Part shown: positions 36,072-45,891 of the stretch, piece after piece
How positions within the stretch are numbered: the first letter of the stretch is position 1
How the letters are laid out: every line of letters starts with the position of its first letter
Assembly (NCBI GenBank): GCA_040221975.1
Contig: JAVJWR010000015.1
Location: 62,001-126,000, forward strand
Direction of reading: 5' to 3'
DNA length: 64,000 bases
DNA from: Haliea sp040221975
Lineage (GTDB): Bacteria; Pseudomonadota; Gammaproteobacteria; Pseudomonadales; Halieaceae
The notes under the pieces: model-generated
The model's input: only the letters and a program-made list of their open reading frames with translations
Database searches by the model: none
Told to the model about the DNA's origin: nothing
Made by a program: the position numbers and the translations under genes

Positions 36072-37250
36072 ATGACGCAGTCTGGCATAGACCTGTATCG
36101 GGAAAAGCGGCTAGGATGGCGCCTATACAGGCTAGCGAAGATCCCGGATGTGCTAGGTACCGAAGGCTCGGACAAAGTCGCAGGCGAATCGGTGCTGCTA
36201 GCGGTAGATCGGCGCAGCCTGGTGCGAACGACGAACCTGGTAGTGACTGTTTTGGTCGTCATTCTGAGCGCGCTCAAGTGGTCTATCGCGGGCAGCGGTT
36301 TCCTGCCAATTGGCGGTATCATCATCACGCTGCTTGGTGTCTGCAATGGCATCTACCTGGCCAGGGGCGGCGCCTCCCGCGTGGCCGCGCGTTTCATTGT
36401 CTTGGCATTGAGCCTGGGCATGGTCTACGGCAGTTTTACTACCGGCGGCTTCGGTGGCCCGATCGTGCTGCTCGCTCCTGTTATTCCCGTTCTGTCATTC
36501 CTCCTCATCGGGCCCCGGGCTGGTTGGGTTGCGGCTTTCGCAACGGCCCTCGGCCTGCTCGTGGTGCTGACGCTGCACTTGTTTGATGTGGTGCCCCCAA
36601 GCCCGCAGACGGAGCAGAATCTAATTATCGGGCGCTTTATCGCACTGGCGACTAGCGGTGTGTTTGTTACCTGGGTGATTTGGGCGTTTGCCGCCAGCGC
36701 CGCCGCCCTGGGACAGCGCAACAAGCTGCTGGCCAATACCGATCACCTGACAGGTATCGCCAACCGCCGCTTCTCGGAGAACTTCCTCAAGCAGGAAATT
36801 CTCCGCGCCCGTCGCTCGGGGGAGGTTTTGTCGCTGATTATTGCCGACGTGGATAACTTCAAACGCTACAACGATGTCAATGGTCACCAGGCGGGCGACA
36901 AATGCCTGCAGCGGGCCGCTGGTGCCATCAAGCGCTCTGCCCGGCGCCCGGCAGATATGGTGGGCCGCTTTGGCGGCGAAGAGTTTATTGCCGTGTTGCC
37001 GAATACCGACCCGGACGGCGCATTTGCCATTGCCGAGTGCATGCGACAGGCGCTGCTGGATGAGCACATGCCCTACGAGCCCGGCAAACCGGAGATCGTC
37101 AGCATGACACTGGGGGTGACAAGTTTCCCGGGCAAGGAAATCGATGCCATCTCAGGAATGGTCAGGCTGGCGGATCGGGCGCTTTATCAGGGCAAGGAGC
37201 AGGGACGTAACAGGGTGGTAATGAACCTCCCCTTGAGTCACAGCCCCTAA
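36072..37250 (+). CDS. Membrane-anchored diguanylate cyclase (GGDEF)
   Basis: The 392-aa protein has six or so membrane helices in residues about 50-215 (an MASE-like sensor), then a GGDEF domain with the active motif GGEEF and upstream DVDNFKRYND substrate site. It makes cyclic-di-GMP from GTP. No RxxD inhibitory site stands out. I start at the ATG at 36072; the frame opens at a TTG at 36030, inside the preceding terminator hairpin, which is unlikely. Its end overlaps convergent gcvP by 4 bp. Confidence 0.9.
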   Translation: MTQSGIDLYREKRLGWRLYRLAKIPDVLGTEGSDKVAGESVLLAVDRRSLVRTTNLVVTVLVVILSALKWSIAGSGFLPIGGIIITLLGVCNGIYLARGGASRVAARFIVLALSLGMVYGSFTTGGFGGPIVLLAPVIPVLSFLLIGPRAGWVAAFATALGLLVVLTLHLFDVVPPSPQTEQNLIIGRFIALATSGVFVTWVIWAFAASAAALGQRNKLLANTDHLTGIANRRFSENFLKQEILRARRSGEVLSLIIADVDNFKRYNDVNGHQAGDKCLQRAAGAIKRSARRPADMVGRFGGEEFIAVLPNTDPDGAFAIAECMRQALLDEHMPYEPGKPEIVSMTLGVTSFPGKEIDAISGMVRLADRALYQGKEQGRNRVVMNLPLSHSP

Positions 37251-40138
37251 ACCCCCGGCGGCTCCCGATACGCCTCAATCGACGGACAGGAGCACACCAG
37301 GTTCCTGTCCCCATACACATTGTCGACCCGGTTCACCGGCGGCCAGTACTTGCTGCGGCGCAGGGAGGCAACCGGGAACGCGGCCTGCTCGCGGCTGTAG
37401 CCGTGCTCCCACTGTTCCGCGGTAACATCCAGCAGGGTGTGGGGCGCATTGCGCAGGGGATTGTCCTCGGCATCCAGGCGGCCTTCCTGCACCGCGCGGA
37501 TTTCCTCGCGGATGACGATCATGGCGTCGCAGAAGCGATCCAGCTCCGCCAGTGATTCCGATTCCGTCGGCTCGATCATCAGCGTGCCCGCCACCGGGAA
37601 GGACATGGTCGGGGCGTGGAAGCCGAAGTCCACCAGGCGCTTGGCGATGTCCTCCTCGCTGATGCCGCTGGCGTCCTTCAAGGGCCGGATGTCGACAATG
37701 CACTCGTGCGCCACGGTGCCGTTGCGGCCGGTGTAGAGCACCGGGTAATGGTCCTTGAGGCGGTGGGCGATGTAGTTGGCGCTGAGGATGGCGACCCGGG
37801 TTGCCTGGGTCAGGCCCTCGGCACCCATCAGGGCGATGTAGGCCCAGGAAATCGGCAGGATCGAGGCGCTGCCCCAGGGGGCGGCGGAGACCACGTCGTT
37901 GCTCTCCGCCAGGCCCGGCAGCGGCACCAGCGGGTGCGTCGGCAGGAACGGTTGCAGGTGGGCACCGACGCCGATCGGACCCATGCCCGGACCGCCGCCA
38001 CCGTGGGGAATGCAGAAGGTCTTGTGCAGGTTCAGGTGCGACACATCGGCGCCGAACCTGCCGGGCGAGGCCAGTCCCACGAGGGCATTGAGGTTGGCGC
38101 CGTCGACATAGACCTGGCCGCCGTGGCGATGGACGATGTCACAGACGTCCACCACGGTTTCCTCGAATACGCCGTGGGTAGAGGGGTAGGTGATCATGAT
38201 CGCCGCCAGCTCGTTGCTGTGCTGCCCGGCCTTGGCTTCCAGGTCCATCAGATCCACGTTGCCCAGGCTGTCGCACTCTACAATGACCACCCGCATGCCG
38301 GCCAGTGCAGCACTCGCCGGGTTGGTGCCGTGGGCGGAGGAGGGGATCAGGCAGACGTCGCGCTGCGGGTCGCCGCGGCTTTCGTGATAGCGGCGGATCG
38401 CCAGCAGGCCGGCGTACTCGCCCTGGGAACCGGCATTGGGCTGCAGGGAAATGGCGTCGTAGCCGGTGCACTCCTGCAGCATGTGCTCCAGCTCCGCCAG
38501 CAGCTGCTGGTAGCCCTGGGTCTGCTCTGCGGGCGCAAACGGGTGCATGCCGGCAAACCCGGGCCAGGTGATCGCCAGCATCTCCGTGGTGGCATTGAGC
38601 TTCATGGTGCAGCTGCCGAGTGGGATCATGGCACGATTGAGGGCGATGTCCCGGTCCTCCAGCCGGCGCATGTAGCGCAGCATTTCGGTCTCGGAATGGT
38701 ATTCACTGAACAGTGGATGCTGCAGGTAGTCCACCTCGCGTCGCAGTGCGGCGGGAATACCTTCCACGGCGTCGTCCCGTTCCCGACAGCTGGCTGTCGT
38801 CGCGCTGCCGGTGATCACCGCCAGCAACTGGTCGACGTCTTCCGCCGTGGTGGTTTCGTCCAGGGCAATGCCAATCTGCCCGGTGCCGATGATGCGCAGG
38901 TTCATGCCCGCGGCCAGGGCGCGCTCGACAATGGCCGCCTGCTCGCCGCCGACATCCAGGGTCAGGGTGTCGAAGAACTGCGCGTTCAGGGGCCGGACAC
39001 CCGCCGCCTGCAGCCCTGCCGCCAGCAGCCCGGTCAGGCGCTGCACGCGCTCGGCGATACGCCGCAGGCCGCTGGGACCGTGATACATGGCATAGAAGGC
39101 GGCCATGATCGAGAGCAGGGCCTGGGCGGTGCAGATGTTGCTGGTGGCCTTCTCCCGGCGAATATGCTGTTCCCGCGTCTGCATGGCCATGCGCAGGGCC
39201 TCGTTGCCGTGGCGGTCGATGGAGACGCCGATGATGCGCCCGGGCGTGGAACGCTTGTAGGCGTCGCGGGTGGCAAAGAAAGCGGCGTGCGGGCCGCCAA
39301 AACCCATCGGCACGCCAAAGCGCTGGGAATTGCCGACCACGACATCGGCACCCTGGGCGCCCGGCGACTGCAGCAGCAGCAGAGAGAGGATGTCGGCGGC
39401 CACGGTCACCAGGGTGCCGGCGTCGTGGGCGCGGGCAATCAGCGGCTGCAGGTCGCGAACGTGGCCCCAGGTGCCGGGGTACTGCAGCAGCAGACCAAAG
39501 GCCTCGGTGCTGCCCACCAGCTGCTCGGGATCGCCCACTACCACCTCGATATCCAGCGCCTCGGCACGGGTGCGGACCACGGCGATGGTCTGCGGGTGGC
39601 AGTCCTCGGCGACCAGGAAACAGCTGCTGCGGTTTTTCTTGTTGACCCGCTGCAGCAGGGTCATGGCCTCCGCCGCGGCAGTGCCTTCGTCCAGCATGGA
39701 GGCGTTGGCCAGCTCCATGCCGGTCAGGTCCATGATCACCTGCTGAAAGGTCAGCAGCGCTTCCAGCCGGCCCTGGGAAATTTCCGGCTGGTAGGGCGTG
39801 TAGGCGGTATACCAGCCGGGGTTTTCCAGCACATTGCGCTGGATGACGGCGGGGGTGTAGGTGTCGTGGTAGCCGGTGCCGATGTAGGATTTGAGTACCC
39901 GGTTCTTGCCGGCGATGGCTTGCAGCCGCGCAATCACCGCCTGCTCGGTCTGCGCCGGCGCCAGGTCCATGGGTCGCTGGTTGCGAATGCCCGCCGGCAC
40001 GGTGGCATCGATCAGGGCATCAAGGCTGTCGAACCCCAGGGTGCGCGCCATCTCCGCCTGCTGCTGCGGCGTGGGCCCGATGTGGCGGCCAATGAATTCC
40101 TGATGATGTTCCAGTTGCGACAGGGAAGGGCGCTTCAT
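37247..40138 (-). CDS. gcvP: Glycine dehydrogenase (decarboxylating), P protein
   Basis: The 963-aa single-chain P protein of the glycine cleavage system. The PLP lysine lies in HLNLHKTF, followed by the glycine-rich loop GGGGPGMG. It decarboxylates glycine and passes aminomethyl to lipoyl-H protein. gcvT and gcvH are not next to it, unlike E. coli, and no glycine riboswitch is visible in the 150-bp leader. Confidence 0.98.
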   Translation of the reverse strand: MKRPSLSQLEHHQEFIGRHIGPTPQQQAEMARTLGFDSLDALIDATVPAGIRNQRPMDLAPAQTEQAVIARLQAIAGKNRVLKSYIGTGYHDTYTPAVIQRNVLENPGWYTAYTPYQPEISQGRLEALLTFQQVIMDLTGMELANASMLDEGTAAAEAMTLLQRVNKKNRSSCFLVAEDCHPQTIAVVRTRAEALDIEVVVGDPEQLVGSTEAFGLLLQYPGTWGHVRDLQPLIARAHDAGTLVTVAADILSLLLLQSPGAQGADVVVGNSQRFGVPMGFGGPHAAFFATRDAYKRSTPGRIIGVSIDRHGNEALRMAMQTREQHIRREKATSNICTAQALLSIMAAFYAMYHGPSGLRRIAERVQRLTGLLAAGLQAAGVRPLNAQFFDTLTLDVGGEQAAIVERALAAGMNLRIIGTGQIGIALDETTTAEDVDQLLAVITGSATTASCRERDDAVEGIPAALRREVDYLQHPLFSEYHSETEMLRYMRRLEDRDIALNRAMIPLGSCTMKLNATTEMLAITWPGFAGMHPFAPAEQTQGYQQLLAELEHMLQECTGYDAISLQPNAGSQGEYAGLLAIRRYHESRGDPQRDVCLIPSSAHGTNPASAALAGMRVVIVECDSLGNVDLMDLEAKAGQHSNELAAIMITYPSTHGVFEETVVDVCDIVHRHGGQVYVDGANLNALVGLASPGRFGADVSHLNLHKTFCIPHGGGGPGMGPIGVGAHLQPFLPTHPLVPLPGLAESNDVVSAAPWGSASILPISWAYIALMGAEGLTQATRVAILSANYIAHRLKDHYPVLYTGRNGTVAHECIVDIRPLKDASGISEEDIAKRLVDFGFHAPTMSFPVAGTLMIEPTESESLAELDRFCDAMIVIREEIRAVQEGRLDAEDNPLRNAPHTLLDVTAEQWEHGYSREQAAFPVASLRRSKYWPPVNRVDNVYGDRNLVCSCPSIEAYREPPGV

Positions 40139-40296
40139 GGGGGCTCCGGGGGCGTTGGCTTGGGCTGGGCAGGGACAGGTCTCGGGCAGGCGCGAATGTT
40201 AGCAGCCGTGCCCCGCAGCGGCAATCAACTGTACGCATTCTGACCATTCTGGCACACTGCCGGGCTGTCTCTCCTGACCCGTAACGAGGAATCTAC

Positions 40297-41514
40297 ATGG
40301 AACTGGTGACACCCGAGGCGCTGGGCCTCCACAGCGGCCAACTGGAGCGTATTGGCGAGCACTTGCGGCAGCAGTACCTCGAGCCGGGCAAGCTGCCCGG
40401 CAGCGTCACCCTGGTGGCCCGGCACGGCCAGGCCTGCCTGCTGGACATCGCCGGCCAGCGCGACCTCGAGCGCGGCACGCCGATGACCGCCGACACCATT
40501 TTCCGCATCTATTCCATGAGCAAGCCGATCACCTCGGTCGCGCTGATGACCCTGTTCGAACGCGGCCTGTTTGCGCTGGATGATCCGGTACATCGCTTCA
40601 TCCCGTCCTGGCGCCAACTCGCAGTGCGCAAGGCCGGTGCCTTTCCGCTGTTCGAAACCGTGCCCTGCGAGCGGCCCATGACCATCCGCGACCTGCTGCG
40701 CCACACGTCCGGGCTGACCTACGACTTCCTCAAGGAAACCAATCTCGACTACGCCTACCGCAAACTGCAGGTTGGCAATCCCGTTCCGGGTTACACGCTG
40801 CAGGACATGGTCGACCAGCTGGCACAACTGCCGCTTGAATTCTCCCCGGGCAGCCGCTGGAACTACTCCCTGGCAACGGACGTGGTCGGCTACCTGATCG
40901 AGGTCATCAGCGGCCAGTCCCTTCCCGGCTACCTGCAGCAGACCCTGTTTGAGCCCCTCGGCATGTTGGACACCGCGTTCAACATCACTCCGGACAAAGT
41001 TGACCGGCTCGCTTCCTGCTACGAGCGCGATGCGGCCAAGAAACTGGTCCTGAATGACGACGGCCAGGACAGCCAGTTCCGCGACCGGGAGTTCTGGTCC
41101 GGTGGCGGCGGCCTGCTGTCCACGGTGCCCGACTACTACCGCTTCTGCCAGATGCTGCTGGCGGGGGGCAGCCTGGACGGGCAGCGGGTGATCGGCTCCC
41201 GCACCCTGGAATACATGACCGCCAACCACCTGCCCGGGGGTGTGGACCTGTCTGCCATCGCCATGGGCAATTTCAGCGAAACCCAGTACGAGGGGGTCGG
41301 TTTCGGGCTCGGTTTCGCCAGCAAGATCGACCCGGTGAAGAACGGCAATCCCGCCTCCCACGGCAGCTTTTTCTGGGGCGGTCTCGCCAGCACGCTGTTC
41401 TGGGTGGATCCGGCGGAAGAGCTGGTGGTGATCTTCATGACCCAGTTGATGCCCTCCAGTACTTTCAACCTGCGCGGTCAGCTGGAAGCGCTGGTATATG
41501 CCGCACTGGACTGA
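40297..41514 (+). CDS. Beta-lactamase-fold serine hydrolase (class C/EstB type)
   Basis: The 405-aa protein has the S-x-x-K motif Ser73-Met-Ser-Lys76 and the Tyr motif YSL at Tyr190. No signal peptide, so likely cytoplasmic. Family members are esterases such as EstB/LovD-like transesterases rather than true lactamases. A C-terminal GSFFWGG is the third motif (KTG equivalent: HGS/WGG). Substrate unknown; the surrounding monooxygenase and dehydrogenase genes would suit an esterase acting on esters or lactones. Confidence 0.9.
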   Translation: MELVTPEALGLHSGQLERIGEHLRQQYLEPGKLPGSVTLVARHGQACLLDIAGQRDLERGTPMTADTIFRIYSMSKPITSVALMTLFERGLFALDDPVHRFIPSWRQLAVRKAGAFPLFETVPCERPMTIRDLLRHTSGLTYDFLKETNLDYAYRKLQVGNPVPGYTLQDMVDQLAQLPLEFSPGSRWNYSLATDVVGYLIEVISGQSLPGYLQQTLFEPLGMLDTAFNITPDKVDRLASCYERDAAKKLVLNDDGQDSQFRDREFWSGGGGLLSTVPDYYRFCQMLLAGGSLDGQRVIGSRTLEYMTANHLPGGVDLSAIAMGNFSETQYEGVGFGLGFASKIDPVKNGNPASHGSFFWGGLASTLFWVDPAEELVVIFMTQLMPSSTFNLRGQLEALVYAALD

Positions 41515-41577
41515 GCAGGGGGCGCTGCGCTAGGCTCCGGGAGGTCTGATAACAATAATCGTATCCCGGAGGTTTGC

Positions 41578-43746
41578 ATGAGTCCTCTTCGCACCGTTTC
41601 CGCGCTGACGCTGGTCACACTGCTGGCAGCCTGTTCCGACAGCAGTGATGCGCCGCCGGTGGTGCCGGAACCGCCGCCGCCCCCGATCAGCATCGCCACC
41701 CCGAATGCGGATCGCTGCGAAATGCTGGACGCGGACAACTGCATGTTCCCCTGGCCCAGCGATGTCTTCACCGTTGCCGACGAAGCGCTGGACACCGGCA
41801 GACGGGTCAACCTGAACCGGGAGTCGATGCCCGCCAACAAGCGTGGTGAGCGCGTCGATCCTGCCGAGTGGAACCGCAACGACGGTTTTTCCCCCTCGCA
41901 GATGATTCTGGCACAGGTGCCCGGTGTCGACCTGGAACAGACCGGGGCGCCACCCATCACCGACCTGTCGCAGTCCCTGCAGCCGGACTCCCCGGTGGTG
42001 GTGATTCGCGCCAGCACCGGGGAGCAGCACCTGGTGTTTGCGGAACTGGACGCCAACACCGACGACCCGGCCGAGCAGACCCTGATCATCCGGCCCATGG
42101 ACCAGTTCGAGCGCGGCGAGCGTTATATCGTCGCCCTGCGCAATCTGCGCGATGCCGAGGGGGAGCTGATTGAGGCACCCGAAGTATTCCGCGCCTTCCG
42201 CGACGCCACCATCACCGACAACGATGCCATCGAAGCCCGTCGCCCCGACATGGATGCCCTGTTCGGGACCCTGGAGGAGGCGGGCGTCGCCCGCGACGAG
42301 TTGTACCTGGCCTGGGATTTCACCGTCGCCAGCGTGCGCAACATTACCGAGCGCATCCTGCATATCCGCGATGAGGCCTTTGCCGACCTCGGCGGGGCTG
42401 CGCCCACGTACAACATCGACAGCATTATTGACTTCGCCCCCTGCGACGAGACCGGCTGCGCCGAGGGCCAGGACGAGCAGATCGCCCGGGAAGTGGCGGG
42501 TACCTTCCAGGTCCCCAACTTCCTCGACTCCGGGGATGGTGCACCGGGCTCGGCCTTTTACTACGCCGAGCCCAATGACGGTCTGCCCGACCGGCTCAAT
42601 GGCAACAACCTGTTTGCCGCCAATTTTGTCTGTCGCATTCCGCGTTCGGTAGCGGAGGATTTTGATGCCCCGCCGCTGGCGGTCGCCCGGCCTTCCCTCT
42701 ACGGTCACGGCCTGCTGGGCAGCGTCAACGAGGTCCGCGGCGGCACCCGCCAGAATGTTGACATCATGGCGCTGGACCACGAAATGATGTTCTGTGCTAC
42801 CGAATGGGCCGGCTTTGCCGGTGCCGATGTGGGCTTTGCAATCCAGGTACTGCAGGACTTCAGCCTGATGCAGGCCTTTTTCGACCGCCAGCAGCAGGGC
42901 CTGCTGAACTTCATGTTCCTGGCGCGCCTGCTCAAGAATGACGCCGGCTTTGTCGCTGATCCGGCGTTCCGGGCCGGCGGGGTGCCCGTATTCGACAACA
43001 GCAGCGTATTCTACGACGGCAACAGCCAGGGTGGCATCCTCGGTGGCGCGCTGATGGGCGTGATCCAGGATGTGACCCGGGGTGTGCTGGGGGTACCGGG
43101 CATGTCCTACAGTTTCCTGCTCCGGCGCAGTGTCGACTTCGACGCCTTCACCCCCTTCTTCAGCGGCAGCGGCACCGGGGACGGGGGTGGCGGCTATCCC
43201 TCGATCAAGGATCAGAGCTTCCTGCTGTCCATGGCCCAGATGCTCTGGGACCGGGCCGAGTCCAGCGGCTATGTCACCCATATCGAGCGCGAACCGCTGC
43301 CCAACACCCCGCAACATGCGGTGCTGCTGCAGGTGGCCTACGGTGATCACCAGGTCAGCATGTGGTCGGCGGAATTCATGGCCCGCAGCATCGGCGCCCG
43401 GCTGCGCATTCCCGCGGTGGAGACCGGCCGCCACCCGGACAGCAATCCCTACTTCGCCCTGGAGCCGGTGCCGACGGGGGAGTTCACCGGGTCGGTGCTG
43501 ACGATCTGGGACGACGGCCCCGTCGATGGTGGTGCCCTCGAAGGGGGCACGGCGCCGCCGCCGGTGACCAACACAGCGCCCTTCGAGCCGGACTTTGGCG
43601 ATGATCCCCACAGCCTGCCCCGGCGTGAACCCGCGGCACAAGCGCAGAAATCAGCCTTCCTGCGCCCGGACGGGGAGGGACGGTTCGTGGATACCTGTGC
43701 CCCCGAGCTGCCCTGTACCACCAACGGCTACAGTCCGGGAGGTTGA
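41578..43746 (+). CDS. Large lipoprotein with alpha/beta-hydrolase motif
   Basis: The protein has 722 aa. The signal ends LAAC (Cys19 lipidated), followed by a proline-rich linker. An N-terminal region with CMFPWPSDVF resembles the start of VolA-like lipase N-terminal domains. The hydrolase half has SLYGHGLLG and a nucleophile elbow GNSQGG (Ser483), with a later GDHQV as possible acid/His region. It is likely a surface or periplasmic esterase or lysophospholipase. A good SD (GGAGG) precedes the ATG. The exact family is uncertain. Confidence 0.75.
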   Translation: MSPLRTVSALTLVTLLAACSDSSDAPPVVPEPPPPPISIATPNADRCEMLDADNCMFPWPSDVFTVADEALDTGRRVNLNRESMPANKRGERVDPAEWNRNDGFSPSQMILAQVPGVDLEQTGAPPITDLSQSLQPDSPVVVIRASTGEQHLVFAELDANTDDPAEQTLIIRPMDQFERGERYIVALRNLRDAEGELIEAPEVFRAFRDATITDNDAIEARRPDMDALFGTLEEAGVARDELYLAWDFTVASVRNITERILHIRDEAFADLGGAAPTYNIDSIIDFAPCDETGCAEGQDEQIAREVAGTFQVPNFLDSGDGAPGSAFYYAEPNDGLPDRLNGNNLFAANFVCRIPRSVAEDFDAPPLAVARPSLYGHGLLGSVNEVRGGTRQNVDIMALDHEMMFCATEWAGFAGADVGFAIQVLQDFSLMQAFFDRQQQGLLNFMFLARLLKNDAGFVADPAFRAGGVPVFDNSSVFYDGNSQGGILGGALMGVIQDVTRGVLGVPGMSYSFLLRRSVDFDAFTPFFSGSGTGDGGGGYPSIKDQSFLLSMAQMLWDRAESSGYVTHIEREPLPNTPQHAVLLQVAYGDHQVSMWSAEFMARSIGARLRIPAVETGRHPDSNPYFALEPVPTGEFTGSVLTIWDDGPVDGGALEGGTAPPPVTNTAPFEPDFGDDPHSLPRREPAAQAQKSAFLRPDGEGRFVDTCAPELPCTTNGYSPGG

Positions 43747-43763
43747 ACCGGGAGCCAACAAAC

Positions 43764-43782
43764 GCAAATAATTCCCATTGAG
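43764..43782. promoter_or_regulatory. Fur-box-like site before the second TonB receptor
   Basis: The core AAATAATTCCCATT fits the AAT-n-AT-n3-CATT pattern of Fur boxes (10 of 19 positions of the classic consensus). Location 70-90 bp before the receptor start suits iron control. Confidence 0.45.
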
Positions 43783-43854
43783 CATTGTAAATACGAATAC
43801 TTCTCACTAATATCCCCTCCCTACATGAAGTTCACCATTGGGAGGGGATACAAA

Positions 43855-45891
43855 ATGCAACGCACACTTATGGCGGTCGCCGTCGCCGCCGCCTTACTGC
43901 CCGCTGCTGTTTTCGCACAGGGCGAGCGCCCGGTGCCGCTGCCGGTGATCGAGGTCATCGGCAAGAACGAGGACGCGGTATCGCGTCAGACCGGCTCCGT
44001 GGTCCTGATCGACCGCGAGCAACTAGAGCTGCTGCAGCCGCTGTCGACAGAAGATGCCCTGCGGCGGGTGCCCGGCATCAACACCAAGAGCGAGGAAGAG
44101 ACCTCGATTGTCGCCAACATCGGCCTGCGCGGCCTCTCTGCCAGTGAATCCAAGTCCCTGATCCTGGAGGACGGGGTACCGGTGGCTCCGGGCCTGTTCA
44201 TCGGCAACGAGCGCTACTTCAATCCGCGCATCCAGCGCATTGAGCGCATTGAAGTCCTCAAGGGTTCCGCATCCCTGCGTTACGGGCCCTCGACGATCGG
44301 CGGTGTGATCAACTACCAGACCAAGACCCCCGATGACGGCGTACTCGTCTCCGCCCGGCTCGGTTCCTTCGACGCCCGCGAGGCGACCCTGGAGGCCGGA
44401 GCCCGCAGCGAATCCGGCGATGCCTTCGCCGGTATCGTTGCCACCCGGGCCCGCAGTGATGGCTTCATGGACAAGGGCTACGACATGAGTGACATCATGC
44501 TCAAGGCCGGCATGGCCCTGGGCAGCGAGGTCACGGTGGGGATGAAGTTCTCCTGGCACGAAAACGATGCCAACATTTCCTACCGCGGCCTGTTGCTGGA
44601 CGATTACCGCGCGGGCGCCGACTACAACCCGGCGCCGGATGACTATTTTCTGACGGACCGCACTGGCCTGGATCTCAACCACGAGTGGCGCATCAATGAC
44701 CGCGCCAGCCTGAATACCCTGGCCTACTGGAGTGAGGTTTCCCGCGATTACTGGCGCTACAACGTCGACACGGATGCCTCCGAAGCGGCGGGGCGCTGGG
44801 TCTATACCGACAGCCTCACCGGCAACAACCGCAGTTTCGAGCGCTATGGCGTGGAGACCCGCCTGACCCTGGAACACGAGCTGTTCGGGATCGCCAGCAA
44901 CGCGGAGTTTGGCCTGCGGTTCATGGAAGAAGAGTCCGACGATACCCGCATACGCGCGACTCGCACGGCTGACCGCACCGGGGTCAATGATCGCCATCGC
45001 ATTGATTCCGCGGACAGTATCGCCGCCTATGTGCAGAACCGCATGCAGCTGAGCGACCGGCTGGCGCTGACGCCTGGGCTGCGGGTGGAATCCTATGAGC
45101 AGACCCGGCGGGTGCTGACCGACAACAATGCATCTGTTGATACGTCCAACACGGAAGTCCTTCCCGGCGTTGGTGCGACCTATGAATTGACGGACACGGC
45201 GCAGCTCTACGGCGGTGTTTACCGGGCCTTTTCGCCGGCATCCAACGGGGTGGCACTGGACGGCCTCACCGACCAGGATCTCGAGGGCGAGCGCTCGGTG
45301 AACTACGAAATCGGGGTGCGCGGCCTGCGGGGTGCGCTCAGCTATGAGGTGGCGGCGTTCTACATGGACTTCGACAACCAGGTGGTGACCGGCAACAGCG
45401 ATCCCAACCTGTCCCAGAGCAATGCCGGCGAGACCCTGCACCAGGGCATGGAGCTGGTGCTGGGCTACGAGCTCGGCGGCGGGTTCAGCCTCGATACCAA
45501 TTTCACCTGGGTGCCGGAGTCGGAATTCCGTTCCGGTGAAAACCGCGGCAATCGCCTGCCCTATGCGCCGGAATACCTGGCGAACGCGTCCCTGAACTAC
45601 AGCGATGGCAGATTGAGTGCTGCGCTGACCGCTCACCATCGCGGGGAACAATACGGCGATCCGGGCAATCAGGAGACCATTCCGACGGGTGCCGCCGGTG
45701 GCATCTGGGGTGGGTTGATGCCGTCCTACACCCTCTACGACGCCATGGCCCAGTATACGGTGAGTAGCCAGCTGACCCTGTTCGGCGCGGTCAAGAACAT
45801 TGCCGACAAGCGCTATATCACCGGCCTGCGCCAGGGCATCTATGTCGGCCCCGAGCGCAGCTTTGAGCTGGGCCTGCGCTACAGGCTGTAG
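43855..45891 (+). CDS. TonB-dependent siderophore/Fe(III)-dicitrate receptor, FecA-like
   Basis: The 678-aa protein has a signal peptide ending VFAQG, a plug domain (STEDALRRVPGINT, LRGLSASESKSLILEDGVPVAP, IERIEVLKGSASLRYGPSTIGGVIN as separate motifs) and a beta barrel ending RYRL. The motif pattern is that of iron-complex receptors such as FecA/FcuA. I use the ATG at 43855, which follows GGAGGGG, rather than 43825. The upstream Fur-like site supports an iron role. No ABC importer is adjacent. Confidence 0.92.
   Translation: MQRTLMAVAVAAALLPAAVFAQGERPVPLPVIEVIGKNEDAVSRQTGSVVLIDREQLELLQPLSTEDALRRVPGINTKSEEETSIVANIGLRGLSASESKSLILEDGVPVAPGLFIGNERYFNPRIQRIERIEVLKGSASLRYGPSTIGGVINYQTKTPDDGVLVSARLGSFDAREATLEAGARSESGDAFAGIVATRARSDGFMDKGYDMSDIMLKAGMALGSEVTVGMKFSWHENDANISYRGLLLDDYRAGADYNPAPDDYFLTDRTGLDLNHEWRINDRASLNTLAYWSEVSRDYWRYNVDTDASEAAGRWVYTDSLTGNNRSFERYGVETRLTLEHELFGIASNAEFGLRFMEEESDDTRIRATRTADRTGVNDRHRIDSADSIAAYVQNRMQLSDRLALTPGLRVESYEQTRRVLTDNNASVDTSNTEVLPGVGATYELTDTAQLYGGVYRAFSPASNGVALDGLTDQDLEGERSVNYEIGVRGLRGALSYEVAAFYMDFDNQVVTGNSDPNLSQSNAGETLHQGMELVLGYELGGGFSLDTNFTWVPESEFRSGENRGNRLPYAPEYLANASLNYSDGRLSAALTAHHRGEQYGDPGNQETIPTGAAGGIWGGLMPSYTLYDAMAQYTVSSQLTLFGAVKNIADKRYITGLRQGIYVGPERSFELGLRYRL

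Noticed and set aside
37616..40243. 875-aa plus-strand ORF
   Set aside because: It is antisense to gcvP, which has full-length homology and catalytic motifs.
40139..40296. Glycine riboswitch before gcvP
   Set aside because: The conserved glycine-aptamer words are absent from the minus-strand leader.
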